The position numbers were made by a program, and so were the translations under genes. Positions 17,069 through 25,574 of a stretch of 64,000 nt of DNA are shown here, piece by piece. The notes beneath the pieces were generated by a model. The model searched no databases. It saw nothing but the letters and a program-made list of their open reading frames with translations, and was not told the origin of the DNA. Source of the stretch: Chloroflexota bacterium (GTDB lineage: Bacteria > Chloroflexota > Dehalococcoidia > JACPQD01); NCBI GenBank assembly GCA_016190665.1, contig JACPQD010000032.1, positions 1 to 64,000 of the forward strand, written 5' to 3'. The first letter of the stretch is position 1; every line of letters starts with the position of its first letter.

Positions 17069-17769
17069 CGGCAAGCCGCGAAGGCCGGAACGGCCCCTCC
17101 TACGCGCGGATGTGGGCCGATGGCCTCTTACGTTTCGTTCTCATGATGGCGCCCGCGTTCCTGCTCGCCGGAAGGCTCGATTACTGGCAACTCTGGGTCT
17201 TCACCGGGTTGATGTTGCTGACCATGGCGGTGTCGTTTGTGGCGTTCCGGCGCCGCGCCGACCTCGTCAGTGAGCGGCTCTACCCCGGGCCGGGGGTCAA
17301 AGCATGGGACAAGGTGTGGATGGCCCTCTATCTACTGTCCTTCGTGGCAACCTTTGTGATCGCGAGCCTGGACGCGGGACGTTTTGGGTGGACGAAGGAG
17401 CTGCCCGTCCCGGCGTACCTGGTCAGCTATGCTGTCCTCATCCTGGCGAGTTCGCTCATCGGCTGGGCGATGTGGACGAACCCCTTCTTCGCCGCCGTGG
17501 TGCGCATCCAGACTGATCGCGGACAGGTGGTCATTCAGAGTGGGCCCTACCGCCTTGTACGGCATCCCGGCTATGTTGGGGGAATCCTGCTCGGCCTGAG
17601 CCTGCCGTGGACCCTTGGGTCCCTGTGGGCGCTGGCGCCGGGCAGCTTGGGAACAGTCCTTGTTGTGGTGCGCACCTACCTGGAAGACGTCACCTTGCAA
17701 AGGGAGCTCCCCGGCTATTCCGACTATGTCAAGAAAGTGAGATATCGGCTGCTGCCTGGCGTATGGTAG
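17065..17769 (+). CDS. Isoprenylcysteine carboxyl methyltransferase-like membrane protein
   Basis: A 234-residue protein with about five hydrophobic helices, ending in the ICMT/PEMT-type SAM-binding motif GPYRLVRHPGYVGG and a downstream RTYLEDVTLQRELPGYSDY. Bacterial relatives methylate small or lipid substrates that are mostly unidentified. ATG 17065 overlaps the LOG stop and has GGGAGG in front, so the two genes are coupled. A longer in-frame start at 17020 would lie inside the LOG gene and is not needed. Confidence 0.88.
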   Translation: MTASREGRNGPSYARMWADGLLRFVLMMAPAFLLAGRLDYWQLWVFTGLMLLTMAVSFVAFRRRADLVSERLYPGPGVKAWDKVWMALYLLSFVATFVIASLDAGRFGWTKELPVPAYLVSYAVLILASSLIGWAMWTNPFFAAVVRIQTDRGQVVIQSGPYRLVRHPGYVGGILLGLSLPWTLGSLWALAPGSLGTVLVVVRTYLEDVTLQRELPGYSDYVKKVRYRLLPGVW

Positions 17770-17797
17770 AAGCCGAATAGCGAGTCAACTGGCGCTA

Positions 17798-17826
17798 TTG
17801 ACAAATCTACTGATGGGTGCTAAATT
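17798..17826 (+). promoter_or_regulatory. Promoter for the solute-binding protein operon
   Basis: TTGACA (17798-17803), 17-bp spacer, TAAATT (17821-17826). The start codon of the next gene is at 18025, so the transcript would carry a leader of about 190 nt. I see no recognisable riboswitch in it. Confidence 0.6.
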
Positions 17827-18024
17827 GGCGCCCATACGAGGTGCACACCGGGCGTGCGCCGAAAACGTCCTGAACCACACTATGTCGGCCCCTGTTCAAA
17901 GACCGCGTGAGGATGAATAAAACACAGCCATTTGCCGGGGCTACCGCGAATCACAGCCGCTTCCTGCGGAGCAACATCTCGGCTAGCATCTTTTAAGTTC
18001 CCCTTATCAGACGGGAGGTCTTAG

Positions 18025-19728
18025 ATGCAAACGGCAAGAGTCCTCAAGGTTGTGGCGTCGCTGATGGTAGTGAGCCTGGGCTGTGCGCCGGCTGCACCGG
18101 CGCCTCCTCCCAAAGCCACCGCTCCGTCATCCAGGGTGGAGACACCGGTGGCCAAGCCGCCTGCGGAACTGTTGGTCCCCTCGCCCACTCCAAAGGCGGC
18201 GGCGGAGTCCCGACCAGAGCCGGGACGCTACGGCGGCATCTTAACTATTGGCACTCCCGGCGACCCGCCAAGCCTCGACTTGCATCAGGAGTCTGCGGCG
18301 TATGCCATGGCACCCCTTTCGTCAGCTTACGATGGCTTGCTGAAGCCGAATGTGTTCGCATGGCCGGAGTACAAGCCAGTCTCCAGCCTGGCAGCGAGCT
18401 GGGAGGTCAGCGCCGATGGCAAGCTTTACACCTTCCACCTGGTCAAAGGGGCGAAGTTTCATAATGGCGCTCCTGTTACCGCCGAGGACGTGAAGTTCTC
18501 TCTCGACAGGACCCGCAACCCTCAGCCGCCGATGGCGAGGAGCCCGAGAAAAGAGCTGCTCAGCGCCATCGCCAACATAGATGCGCCCGACGACTCCACC
18601 GTCAAGATTGCGCTTGGGTATGCCCAGGCCTCCTTCATTCCCTACATGGGCGCGCCTGGATTCGGCGTGATGCCCAAGGAGGTGGTCCTGGCAAGGGGCA
18701 ATGACATGACCAAGACTGTGGTTGGAAGTGGCCCCTTCAAGTTCAAGGACTACAAGAGAGGGGTCAGTTGGGAGCTGGAGAAGAACCCTGAGTATTTCGT
18801 CAAGGGCCGGCCTTATCTGGACGGGATCAAGGGTTACTTGATTCCAGATCCCTTCACTAGATTTGCAGCCTTCAGAGTTAAGAGCTTCCTTTTCTGGGAC
18901 CCAGCATCCCCCTACATGGCGGCGGGGCAGGCCAAAATGGTTGAAAAGGAGCTATCAGACAAGATAGCTCTTCAGTGGCAGTTTCACCCGGCGTGGTACG
19001 GAGCCTACTTTAACGTGACCAGGCCACCGTGGAGCGATGTCCGAGTACGCCAGGCGGTAAGCCTGACCTTTGACCGGAAGAGAATGGTGGCGATCGGGCT
19101 GGAGGGAGCTGGCGTGGCAGGCATGGCCGCCATGCCCCCGGGAGAGTGGGGTCTTCAGGAGGAGGAGATGATAAAGGTACCCGGCTATGCCAGGCCAGAC
19201 CTCGATGCCGCCAAGAAGCTGCTGGCTGAGGCCGGTTTTCCCCAGGGATTCAAAGCCCAAGGCGTGGTCCGCAAGAACAAAGCGCACGAGGATATGGCGG
19301 TACTTGTAAAGGACGCGATCTCGAAGATCGGCATTGATCTCGACATAATGGCGGTGGAAACGGCGACCTGGTATGAATACCAGTTCGGCAAGCGCTTTGA
19401 TTTTATGCCGGCCGGCTCCGGCAGCGTCATCGTGGACCCGGACCTGGTATTGGGCGACCACTACCTGAGTCGCTCTCCCAGGAACTACACCGGATACAGC
19501 AACCCCGCCTTCGATGATCTGTACGCGAAGCAGGCGCAAACATCCGACCCTCTGGAACGCCGGAAGATCGTGTGGGAGGCGCAAAGAATCCTGCTTAAGG
19601 ATGTTCCTATCGTGATAGCGTATTGGTCCAACATCCCCTATGCGTGGTGGCGAGAGGTCAGGGGTTTTACTCCACCGGTGAGCTTCTTTTACACTTACAG
19701 GTTTGAAGAGGTCTGGCTCTCCAAATAG
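18025..19728 (+). CDS. ABC transporter solute-binding lipoprotein, family 5 (peptide/nickel type)
   Basis: A 567-residue extracytoplasmic binding protein. It has a lipoprotein signal (VVSLGC, Cys20), a Pro/Ala linker to about residue 70, then the SBP_bac_5 fold: YGGILTIGTPGDPPSLDLHQ at the start, YTFHLVKGAKFHNGAPVTAEDVKFSL, and a C-terminal YSNPAFDDLYAKQ. The family delivers peptides, nickel, opines or other solutes to a permease. No permease genes follow; instead VOC, dehydrogenase and hydratase genes do, so the ligand may be the substrate of that pathway. GGGAGG precedes the ATG. Confidence 0.9.
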   Translation: MQTARVLKVVASLMVVSLGCAPAAPAPPPKATAPSSRVETPVAKPPAELLVPSPTPKAAAESRPEPGRYGGILTIGTPGDPPSLDLHQESAAYAMAPLSSAYDGLLKPNVFAWPEYKPVSSLAASWEVSADGKLYTFHLVKGAKFHNGAPVTAEDVKFSLDRTRNPQPPMARSPRKELLSAIANIDAPDDSTVKIALGYAQASFIPYMGAPGFGVMPKEVVLARGNDMTKTVVGSGPFKFKDYKRGVSWELEKNPEYFVKGRPYLDGIKGYLIPDPFTRFAAFRVKSFLFWDPASPYMAAGQAKMVEKELSDKIALQWQFHPAWYGAYFNVTRPPWSDVRVRQAVSLTFDRKRMVAIGLEGAGVAGMAAMPPGEWGLQEEEMIKVPGYARPDLDAAKKLLAEAGFPQGFKAQGVVRKNKAHEDMAVLVKDAISKIGIDLDIMAVETATWYEYQFGKRFDFMPAGSGSVIVDPDLVLGDHYLSRSPRNYTGYSNPAFDDLYAKQAQTSDPLERRKIVWEAQRILLKDVPIVIAYWSNIPYAWWREVRGFTPPVSFFYTYRFEEVWLSK

Positions 19729-19746
19729 ATGTGAAAGGCAGGGAAA

Positions 19747-20601
19747 ATGCTCAAAGGTTTTGCTTATCATGGCCTTACCGTCAGCGACCTGGACAGGTCA
19801 ATAGCCTTCTATCGCGACCTCATACACATGAAAGTCGAGGAGACCTATGAGGCCGTGGGCGAAGATATCGAGGAGGCGACTGGCCTGCCCGGAGCGCAGG
19901 CGAGGGTGGCCATGCTAACGTGGAATAATCGACGGCTGAAGCTGATGCAATTCCTATCCCCCAGGGGAAAGCAACGCTTCGAAGCAAGAATTTGCGATGT
20001 TGGCGCTTCCCATGGCAGCATCCGCGTAGACAACGTCCAGGAGGTTTATGACGATCTCCGCGCCAGGGGTGTCCGTTTCATGTCCGCACCGGTTACTCCT
20101 CGGCCAGAACGTCCCGAGAGGAAGTTCACCTACATGCTCGATCCCGACGGCATCGTCTGGGAGGTCCATCGCGGCGAGCCGCACCACTCTCATATTGTGG
20201 CAGACGTGGGCAAGGGTATCGCCTTGTATAAGGACACCCTGGGCATGAAGGTGGACGTGGCTCTTGATATTACCGGGACAGGCATCGAGATAGGCTCAGG
20301 ACTCCCCGGGGCGCACCTGAGGTCGATACATATGGTGTTGGACACCGACGAATTCCTCGAGCTCCACCATTACGTCTATCCGGGGGGGAAGAGGCTGCCC
20401 CAGAACAGGCTCTGTGACGTTGGGTGTTCCCACGTGGCTTTTGAAGTGGAGGATGTCCAGCGGGCCTACGAAGCGCTGCGCGCCAGGGGTGTCAGGTTCG
20501 TAGCGCAGCCAGTGCACCTGACAACGGAGAAGGCCGGAGTCCAGAGCGTCTACATGTTAGATCCTGAGGACTACGTGCTCGAACTTCGCTCCGGCGCGTA
20601 A
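19747..20601 (+). CDS. Two-domain VOC (glyoxalase/bleomycin-resistance/dioxygenase) protein
   Basis: A 284-residue protein with two vicinal-oxygen-chelate domains, roughly 1-140 and 145-284. Each starts with an xGLTVSDLDRSIAFY-type strand-helix and ends in a MLDPDGIVWEVH or MLDPEDYVLEL segment carrying a metal-ligand glutamate. The first domain keeps His9; the second half is more divergent. Family members include glyoxalase I, extradiol dioxygenases and methylmalonyl-CoA epimerase; which one cannot be told. It starts 18 bp after the solute-binding gene. Confidence 0.88.
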   Translation: MLKGFAYHGLTVSDLDRSIAFYRDLIHMKVEETYEAVGEDIEEATGLPGAQARVAMLTWNNRRLKLMQFLSPRGKQRFEARICDVGASHGSIRVDNVQEVYDDLRARGVRFMSAPVTPRPERPERKFTYMLDPDGIVWEVHRGEPHHSHIVADVGKGIALYKDTLGMKVDVALDITGTGIEIGSGLPGAHLRSIHMVLDTDEFLELHHYVYPGGKRLPQNRLCDVGCSHVAFEVEDVQRAYEALRARGVRFVAQPVHLTTEKAGVQSVYMLDPEDYVLELRSGA

Positions 20602-20703
20602 GCTTGTCCAGATGTGCGCCGTGGGCCGCCTTCGGCAGGTCTTGGTTTTGGTCCCCAATCCTGGGTTCTCAACCCTCTAGTCCTTCATGACGAGGCGCCT
20701 CCG

Positions 20704-21708
20704 TTGAAAGCAGCAATTCTCAAGGAAAAGGGCCGCTTCTCCGTCCTGGAGATACCGACGCCTGAGCCAGGACCGGGCGAGGTGCTCGTCAAGGTGTCGT
20801 ACTGCGCGGTTTGCGGCTCAGACCGGCGCCGTTTCTCCAGAGGCGAGGATACGGGACTCATCCTCGGCCACGAGTTCTGCGGAAGGATAGCAAGGATCGG
20901 GGATGGTGTGAAGGGGTGGGCCGTCGGCGATCGCGTTGCGGTGGACCCCAGTGTACAATGTGACAGTTGTTACTCGTGCCTTCACGGCTATGGCAATATC
21001 TGTTCTAACCGGACGGGCAATGCCAGGGCCGGATACCCGGGCGCTTACGCCGAATACGTGACATCTAAATCCCTCCAGCTCTTCCTGGTTCCCGCTGCGG
21101 TCGACGAACAGGAGATAACCATGGCCCAATGCCTGGCCGTTACGCTCCACGCTTTCCGTCAATCGCAGATGAGGATCGGAGACCGGGTTATCGTAATTGG
21201 CGCGGGGCCCATTGGCCTGCTGATGCTCGCCTGCGCGCGGCTGGCCGGGGCGGGCGCCGTCTATGTCATCGGGAAAGGGCAGGGCCGAAAAGCGCTGGCA
21301 GTGGAGTTGGGCGCCGATGCTGTTCTTGACCCATCGGAGGCCGATAGGAGAGAGCGCCTCTTGAATCTCGCAGGCGCCGGCGCCGATGTGGTGTACGGTT
21401 GTGCAGGTGACGCACAAGCAGTCCGAGATTGCCTTGCCCTGGTGAAGGGAGGTGGTACTGTGGTGATAGTGGGGAGCGGTTGGGAGACCTTGATTCAATC
21501 CAGAGAAATCGTGGAGAGAGAGGTGACGGTCAAAGGCAGCAAGTCGTATTTGAGGAGCGAGTTTGGCGAGGCCGTCGACATGATAAGCGGTGGAAGGATC
21601 AATTGCCGGCCCTTTATCACCAGTGTTGTGCCCCTCGTGAACATTCAACAGGCGTTCGAGGAAATGGAGAGGTCAGCGAATCTGGTGAAGACTTTGATTG
21701 CTCCATAG
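20704..21708 (+). CDS. Zinc-dependent medium-chain dehydrogenase (threonine/sorbitol dehydrogenase-like)
   Basis: A 334-residue MDR-superfamily enzyme. The catalytic-zinc region CAVCGSD and GHEFCGR, the structural-zinc four-cysteine lobe (CDSCYSCLHGYGNIC) and the NAD-binding GAGPIGLLMLACARLAG are all present, so it should oxidise a secondary alcohol or polyol with NAD(P). The TTG at 20704 begins the usual strand (MKAAILKEKGRF) and has GAGG upstream; the longer ORF start at 20614 would add an atypical 30-residue extension. Part of the 18-22.8 kb gene run. Confidence 0.9.
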   Translation: MKAAILKEKGRFSVLEIPTPEPGPGEVLVKVSYCAVCGSDRRRFSRGEDTGLILGHEFCGRIARIGDGVKGWAVGDRVAVDPSVQCDSCYSCLHGYGNICSNRTGNARAGYPGAYAEYVTSKSLQLFLVPAAVDEQEITMAQCLAVTLHAFRQSQMRIGDRVIVIGAGPIGLLMLACARLAGAGAVYVIGKGQGRKALAVELGADAVLDPSEADRRERLLNLAGAGADVVYGCAGDAQAVRDCLALVKGGGTVVIVGSGWETLIQSREIVEREVTVKGSKSYLRSEFGEAVDMISGGRINCRPFITSVVPLVNIQQAFEEMERSANLVKTLIAP

Positions 21709-21775
21709 CGCTTAGCAGAGAGAGAACATACGGCGACGGTTTTGACTACGGTCGCTGAGAAAGGCAGGTAGGGAC

Positions 21776-22264
21776 ATGACGGAGGGCAGCCTGATTACCC
21801 CGGAGATTCAGGCCATGCTGGGACAGGAGACGGTATCTCAAGGCCGGGAGACGGCGGACAGGACCGCCATCAGACGTTATGCCGCCGCTATCGGCGACTT
21901 GAACCCCCTCTACCTTGATGAGGAATATGCGAAGAAGACCAGCTATGGCGGCATTGTGGCGCCGCCGACTTTCGTCTTTGATATGAGCGGTGACATCTTC
22001 TCCCCCGTAAACGAGGACGGGCGGGACGTGGCGAGGATTACGTTGCCGGGCTTGCGCATAGCTCGTGGCGGCAACGAGTACCAGTTCTTCGAGCCGGTGA
22101 GGCCGGGAGACGTCATCAACAAAAGGCGAAAGATCGCCGAAATATACGAAAAAGAGGGCAAGAAGACTGGTAAGATACTCTTCGTCGTTTCGGAGACCAG
22201 CTATACCAACCAGAAGGGCCAACTCCTGGGCATAAATCGGGAAACATTGATGTTCTTCAAGTAG
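21776..22264 (+). CDS. MaoC-like / FAS1-type hydratase domain protein
   Basis: A 162-residue hotdog-fold protein resembling the N-terminal half of MaoC-type (R)-specific enoyl-CoA hydratases: ADRTAIRRYAAAIGDLNPLYLDEEYA, then YGGIVAPPTFVFDM. Such halves usually pair with a second hotdog subunit carrying the catalytic Asp-His; the next gene is a plausible partner. AGGTAGGGA precedes the ATG. Confidence 0.88.
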   Translation: MTEGSLITPEIQAMLGQETVSQGRETADRTAIRRYAAAIGDLNPLYLDEEYAKKTSYGGIVAPPTFVFDMSGDIFSPVNEDGRDVARITLPGLRIARGGNEYQFFEPVRPGDVINKRRKIAEIYEKEGKKTGKILFVVSETSYTNQKGQLLGINRETLMFFK

Positions 22265-22274
22265 CTGCCAGTCA

Positions 22275-22308
22275 GTCTGACGCGTCCGGCCGGTCAGAGG
22301 CGTCAGAC
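22275..22308. other. Perfect 9-bp inverted repeat between the two hydratase genes
   Basis: GTCTGACGC (22275-22283) and GCGTCAGAC (22300-22308) can form a hairpin with a 16-base loop. There is no T-run, so an intrinsic terminator is unlikely; an mRNA-processing or attenuation hairpin between two related genes is possible. Confidence 0.45.
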
Positions 22309-22363
22309 GAATTCAAAGAGGGACTGCGCCATTTTTGTGAGACACCGTGAAGGGAGAACAACC

Positions 22364-22804
22364 ATGGTCCAGACCAGGCAATTGTACTTCGAGGATATTG
22401 GGGAGGGTATGGAGATACCGCCTTCGGAGAACAAGATACGGCTCATCGAGATGCTGCGCTATGGCGCCGCCACCTGGAGTTTCTTCCTGCTCCACCTGGA
22501 GAAGGAGTATGCCCAGAGACAAGGCTTCAGAGACGCCAACATCCAGGGTCCGATGTATGGCGCGCTTTGCGCCAAGATGCTGACCAACTGGATCGGGAAT
22601 GATGGTCGACTGAGGAAGCTGGGCTATAATGTCAGGGTGATGGGCTTCCCCGGCGATACGCTGACCTGCAAGGGCAGAGTGTCCAGGAAGCACTCTGAAG
22701 GCGGCGCCAATCTGGCGGACTGCGAGCTCTGGGTGGAGAATCAGAACGCGGAAAGAGTGGCCAGCGGCTCCGCCACCGTAGCCCTTCCGTCGAAAAAAGG
22801 GTAG
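22364..22804 (+). CDS. MaoC-like hotdog dehydratase
   Basis: A 146-residue hotdog protein (YFEDIGEGMEIPP at the N terminus, then a GPMYGALCAKMLTNWIG helix and GDTLTCKGRV strand). The family hydrates enoyl-CoA or related thioesters. Together with the preceding gene it probably makes a heteromeric hydratase. ATG 22364 has AGGGAGA upstream and replaces an earlier ORF start at 22337. Confidence 0.85.
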   Translation: MVQTRQLYFEDIGEGMEIPPSENKIRLIEMLRYGAATWSFFLLHLEKEYAQRQGFRDANIQGPMYGALCAKMLTNWIGNDGRLRKLGYNVRVMGFPGDTLTCKGRVSRKHSEGGANLADCELWVENQNAERVASGSATVALPSKKG

Positions 22805-22849
22805 CTCTCATTTGTGGTACTTCGAATCATAGGCCGGTAGGTGGGAAAC

Positions 22850-23263
22850 ATGGCGTTTGACGTAAAGACGTTGGTTTTGACAAGCCTCCTGGTCTCGCTG
22901 CTGCTCGCCGTGGCGCTGGCGGTAGCTGTCTACCTGGCCAAGGTGAAGCGGGATTTTTTGAGACATTGCACTGTTATCAGGGTGGTTCTTCCGGTAGAAC
23001 TTCTGACGATTGGCGTCGTGATGGTGCCCTCGCTGGTGGGCTATCTTCAACACGCGAGGACTGACGGATTGTTCCTCGCCGAGATCTTATTACATCATAC
23101 TTTCGGGCTGGGTGTCATTCTCCTATGGGTATACATAAACCTCGTATTCCTGGGCGCTGTCAGACTGTTTACTACCCTCGTGACGCTCATGCGGCTCGCT
23201 CTGGTGCTCTGGGTACTGGCGCTTGTCATGGGTGTGCATATGTATGTCCGGCTTTGGCTGTAG
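22850..23263 (+). CDS. Four-helix membrane protein of unknown function
   Basis: About 137 residues with four hydrophobic segments (approx. 9-32, 44-65, 79-103, 110-133) and short basic loops. No motif recognised. GGTGGG precedes ATG 22850. It sits 45 bp after the hydratase gene on the same strand and may be the last gene of that run. Confidence 0.72.
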   Translation: MAFDVKTLVLTSLLVSLLLAVALAVAVYLAKVKRDFLRHCTVIRVVLPVELLTIGVVMVPSLVGYLQHARTDGLFLAEILLHHTFGLGVILLWVYINLVFLGAVRLFTTLVTLMRLALVLWVLALVMGVHMYVRLWL

Positions 23264-23287
23264 CTCGGAGCGCTCGAGATTGTTTCA

Positions 23288-23400
23288 AACATGGATAGAC
23301 AGGATATTCAGGATTCTTTCTTCCGCCTTTATCTTGTGGATACTGCCTATCCCTGCTGCTAAAATTGAAATCTGCAAATCCTATCCTGTCCATCCATGTT
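23288..23400. repeat. Intergenic palindromic repeat (ACATGGAT...ATCCATGT type)
   Basis: The left arm reads AACATGGATAGACAGGAT and the right arm ends ATCCTGTCCATCCATGTT, an imperfect inverted repeat around 113 bp long with an AT-rich centre. A related repeat lies inside the element at 53980-54166, so this is a dispersed family. It occupies the gap before the radical SAM gene. Confidence 0.7.
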
Positions 23401-23435
23401 AATAGAAGATATTCGCAAACATTAATAAGGCAACG

Positions 23436-24932
23436 TTGCGTGTCCATATGACCTCGGTGCTTCTCATTTACCCCTATTTCGACTCCGGACGCAGATCGAT
23501 CTTCCGGTTTCCTCCTCTTGGAGTGGCGTATGTTGCCGCGGCCGTCAGAAATGCCGGCCACCGCGTCAGTATCCTCGACTGCACCTTCATGAAGCGGGCT
23601 GACGCGCTGAGGGCCGCCCAGGCCGTACGGGCCGAGGTGGTGGGCATATACAGCATGGTGAGTATGCGAAACGACAGCGTGATGTTCGCCAGGACGCTCC
23701 GAGGCCAGAGTGGCCTGCTTGTCGCCGGGGGGCCTCTTCCCTCCTGCGAGCCAGCTTCCTTCATCGATGACTTCGATGTGGTTGTGGTGGGGGAAGGCGA
23801 GCGGACCATCGTGGAAGTCCTTGGCGCGTATGAAAGCCGCTGCGATCTCTCTTCGATTCCAGGGATAATGTACCGAGAAGAGGGAAGCCCCGACACATCC
23901 CGACTCCAGTCGGGACGGAGTCGGGACGGGAAGTCGAGTATTCCGGAGGGTGTGAGCGAATCGGAACGGGAAGTCCCGACGCATCCCGACTCCAGTCGGG
24001 ACGGAGTCGGGACCAGGAGCGGGAAGGTCCTCTTTAATGGAAAGCGCAATCTGGAGCCTGACTTAGACGCCATCGCCTTTCCAGCGCGAGACCTTCTCCC
24101 CAACAGTCTCTACATCGACTATTCGAAGCGGAAGTACGGCCAGGCGCTAACGACCGTCATGACGACCAGGGGCTGCCCCTTTTCCTGCGAGTTCTGCAGC
24201 AACGCTGTCTTTGGAGTGGGCCACCGGGAGAGGTCGGCCGGGAACGTTGTAGACGAGGTGGAACAGGCGCTCGCACTGGGCTACGACCGGATACATTTTG
24301 CTGACGATGTGTTCACCCTGGACACCCGGCGCGTACTGGGGATATGCGACGACATCAAGAGGAGAGGCCTGGATTTCCATTGGGAATGCCTGGGGCGGGT
24401 GGACTCGGTCAATTCAGAGGTCCTCGCGGCCATGAAGGCGGCGGGATGCGACCGGATATTCTTCGGCATCGAGTCCGGCGACGATTCGGTGCTCAAACTG
24501 ATGAGAAAGAATATCACGGTGGCCGCCGCTCGGGGAGCTGTCGAGGCCGCCCACGCTGTCGGGCTCAAGACCGGCGCCTTCTTCATCCTCTGCTACCCCG
24601 GGGAGACGGACCGTACTGTGCTGACAAGCATCAAGTTCGCGGTCTCTCTGCCGCTGGACTACCTGTCTTTCACGGTCCCGTATCCTTTGCCGGGCACCGC
24701 GCTCCACGAGAGGGTCAAAAGTAAGATGAAGAGCGCCTGGCGGCACGGCAGTGGCCTTGTGCCCGAACACTCGCTTATCTTCGACGCCGACTTCTCGGAG
24801 GCTAAGATGAAGTTCGCCATACTGAAGGGGCGAGCCGAGTTCGCCATCAAGGGGGCCCTTCGAGGCCGTGGCCTCCCCCTGGCCGGCGCCTTTGAAGCGG
24901 CCACAGATGCCCTGTTCCGGCTTATGAAATGA
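23436..24932 (+). CDS. B12-binding radical SAM protein
   Basis: A 498-residue protein with an N-terminal cobalamin-binding Rossmann domain (LLIYPYFD, PPLGVAYVAAAVRNAGHRV, a VVGIYSMV strand and VAGGPLPS) and a radical SAM TIM barrel with the cluster motif CPFSCEFC (Cys247, Cys251, Cys254). The family performs methylations, ring changes or similar radical reactions on lipids, pigments or peptides; the substrate is unknown. Between REEG and KVLFNG (about residues 149-196) lies an in-frame Ser/Arg/Glu-rich insertion encoded by palindromic DNA repeats and not expected in the family. TTG 23436 has AAGG five bases upstream; ATG 23448 is the alternative. Confidence 0.88.
   Translation: MRVHMTSVLLIYPYFDSGRRSIFRFPPLGVAYVAAAVRNAGHRVSILDCTFMKRADALRAAQAVRAEVVGIYSMVSMRNDSVMFARTLRGQSGLLVAGGPLPSCEPASFIDDFDVVVVGEGERTIVEVLGAYESRCDLSSIPGIMYREEGSPDTSRLQSGRSRDGKSSIPEGVSESEREVPTHPDSSRDGVGTRSGKVLFNGKRNLEPDLDAIAFPARDLLPNSLYIDYSKRKYGQALTTVMTTRGCPFSCEFCSNAVFGVGHRERSAGNVVDEVEQALALGYDRIHFADDVFTLDTRRVLGICDDIKRRGLDFHWECLGRVDSVNSEVLAAMKAAGCDRIFFGIESGDDSVLKLMRKNITVAAARGAVEAAHAVGLKTGAFFILCYPGETDRTVLTSIKFAVSLPLDYLSFTVPYPLPGTALHERVKSKMKSAWRHGSGLVPEHSLIFDADFSEAKMKFAILKGRAEFAIKGALRGRGLPLAGAFEAATDALFRLMK
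23896..24013. repeat. Duplicated 32-bp palindromic repeat inside the radical SAM gene
   Basis: Identical 32-bp units at 23896-23927 and 23982-24013 start with CATCCCGACTCC and end in GGAGTCGGGAC; each contains nested CCCGACT/AGTCGGG inverted repeats. The units are 86 bp apart, so the two copies are translated in different frames. The insertion keeps the host frame open. Confidence 0.85.
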
Positions 24933-24947
24933 GCGGTCAGCCAGCCG

Positions 24948-25097
24948 CTAACCCAGTTCCTCCCGCTGGCGTTCCAGCCGTTTGATCTCATCCTGTAACT
25001 CGTGGATGCGCTTTTCCAGCCTCATTCTGGCGCGCAGTCGCTGCCAGCCATCCGTGGATTGGGATCGTTCTTCTGTCCGGGGAAGGTTTCCCTCCAT
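24948..25097 (-). CDS. Small coiled-coil protein
   Basis: A 49-residue protein starting MEGNLPRTEERSQ whose second half (about residues 20-48) is a charged heptad-rich helix (RLEKRIHELQDEIKRLE) predicted to form a coiled coil. GGGGGA lies six bases before ATG 25097. It is convergent with the radical SAM gene, ending 15 bp from it. No family recognised; the ribosome site and clean coiled-coil support a real gene. Confidence 0.5.
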   Translation of the reverse strand: MEGNLPRTEERSQSTDGWQRLRARMRLEKRIHELQDEIKRLERQREELG

Positions 25098-25225
25098 ACC
25101 GGTCCCCCTTTCTACCGTCGTTCTTGCAACGCGCGGCCCAAAACCAAGTCTCACCAATATTATGGCCATGCCTGCGAGCGCACGACAAGCGCCATGAATT
25201 GTCCGCGCCTAACTCTCATTCCAGG

Positions 25226-25252
25226 CTAAGTTTCTCTTAAGCCTAAGTTAAG
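25226..25252 (+). promoter_or_regulatory. Triple (T/C)TAAG operator with 11-bp period
   Basis: CTAAG (25226), TTAAG (25237) and TTAAG (25248) are spaced exactly 11 bp start to start, one helical turn, as expected for an OmpR/PhoB-type response regulator. A CACAAT -10-like hexamer starts 11 bp after the last repeat (25263-25268). The same arrangement precedes the TlpA-like gene at 32973. The nearest OmpR-type regulator is encoded at 32191-32871. Confidence 0.6.
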
Positions 25253-25299
25253 CTGGATAGTCCACAATTAGCTCAAGGTGAGAGTTTGGAGGATACGAA

Positions 25300-25485
25300 A
25301 TGGCAGAGTTCCTACAAAACTACGGCCAGTGGATATTCGTAGCCGTAATGTTTCTGGTGATGATGCGCCTGCACTCCAGCGGGATGGGCTGCGGGATGGG
25401 ACGCCACCAGAAGAAGGATGAAAAAGCCGAGGCGGCTGCCAAACAAGACAAGGGGAAAGGTCCGGAGGGACCTGGCTGCCACTAG
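25300..25485 (+). CDS. Small membrane protein with GMGCGMGRH motif
   Basis: A 61-residue protein with one hydrophobic helix (about residues 9-24) followed by SSGMGCGMGRHQ and a Lys/Glu-rich tail ending in CH. Met, Cys and His clusters next to a membrane helix resemble short proteins of heavy-metal (copper) resistance loci, though I cannot name a family. TTTGGAGGA precedes the ATG, and the triple operator lies directly upstream. Confidence 0.78.
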   Translation: MAEFLQNYGQWIFVAVMFLVMMRLHSSGMGCGMGRHQKKDEKAEAAAKQDKGKGPEGPGCH

Positions 25486-25574
25486 CCCCAGCCTTTTCCC
25501 CGGGTTGAAAGCGGTCGGGTGGCTTGGCGGCGAGAATGTTCAGGCGCGGCCTTGGCTACGGCGAGGTATTGAAG

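Noticed and set aside
17833..18024. Riboswitch in the 190-nt leader before the solute-binding protein
   Set aside because: I could not find the conserved core of any riboswitch class I know; left as an unassigned leader.
23226..24103. Long minus-strand frames opposite the radical SAM gene
   Set aside because: They are antisense shadows of a gene with clear cobalamin and radical SAM motifs and show no protein family features.
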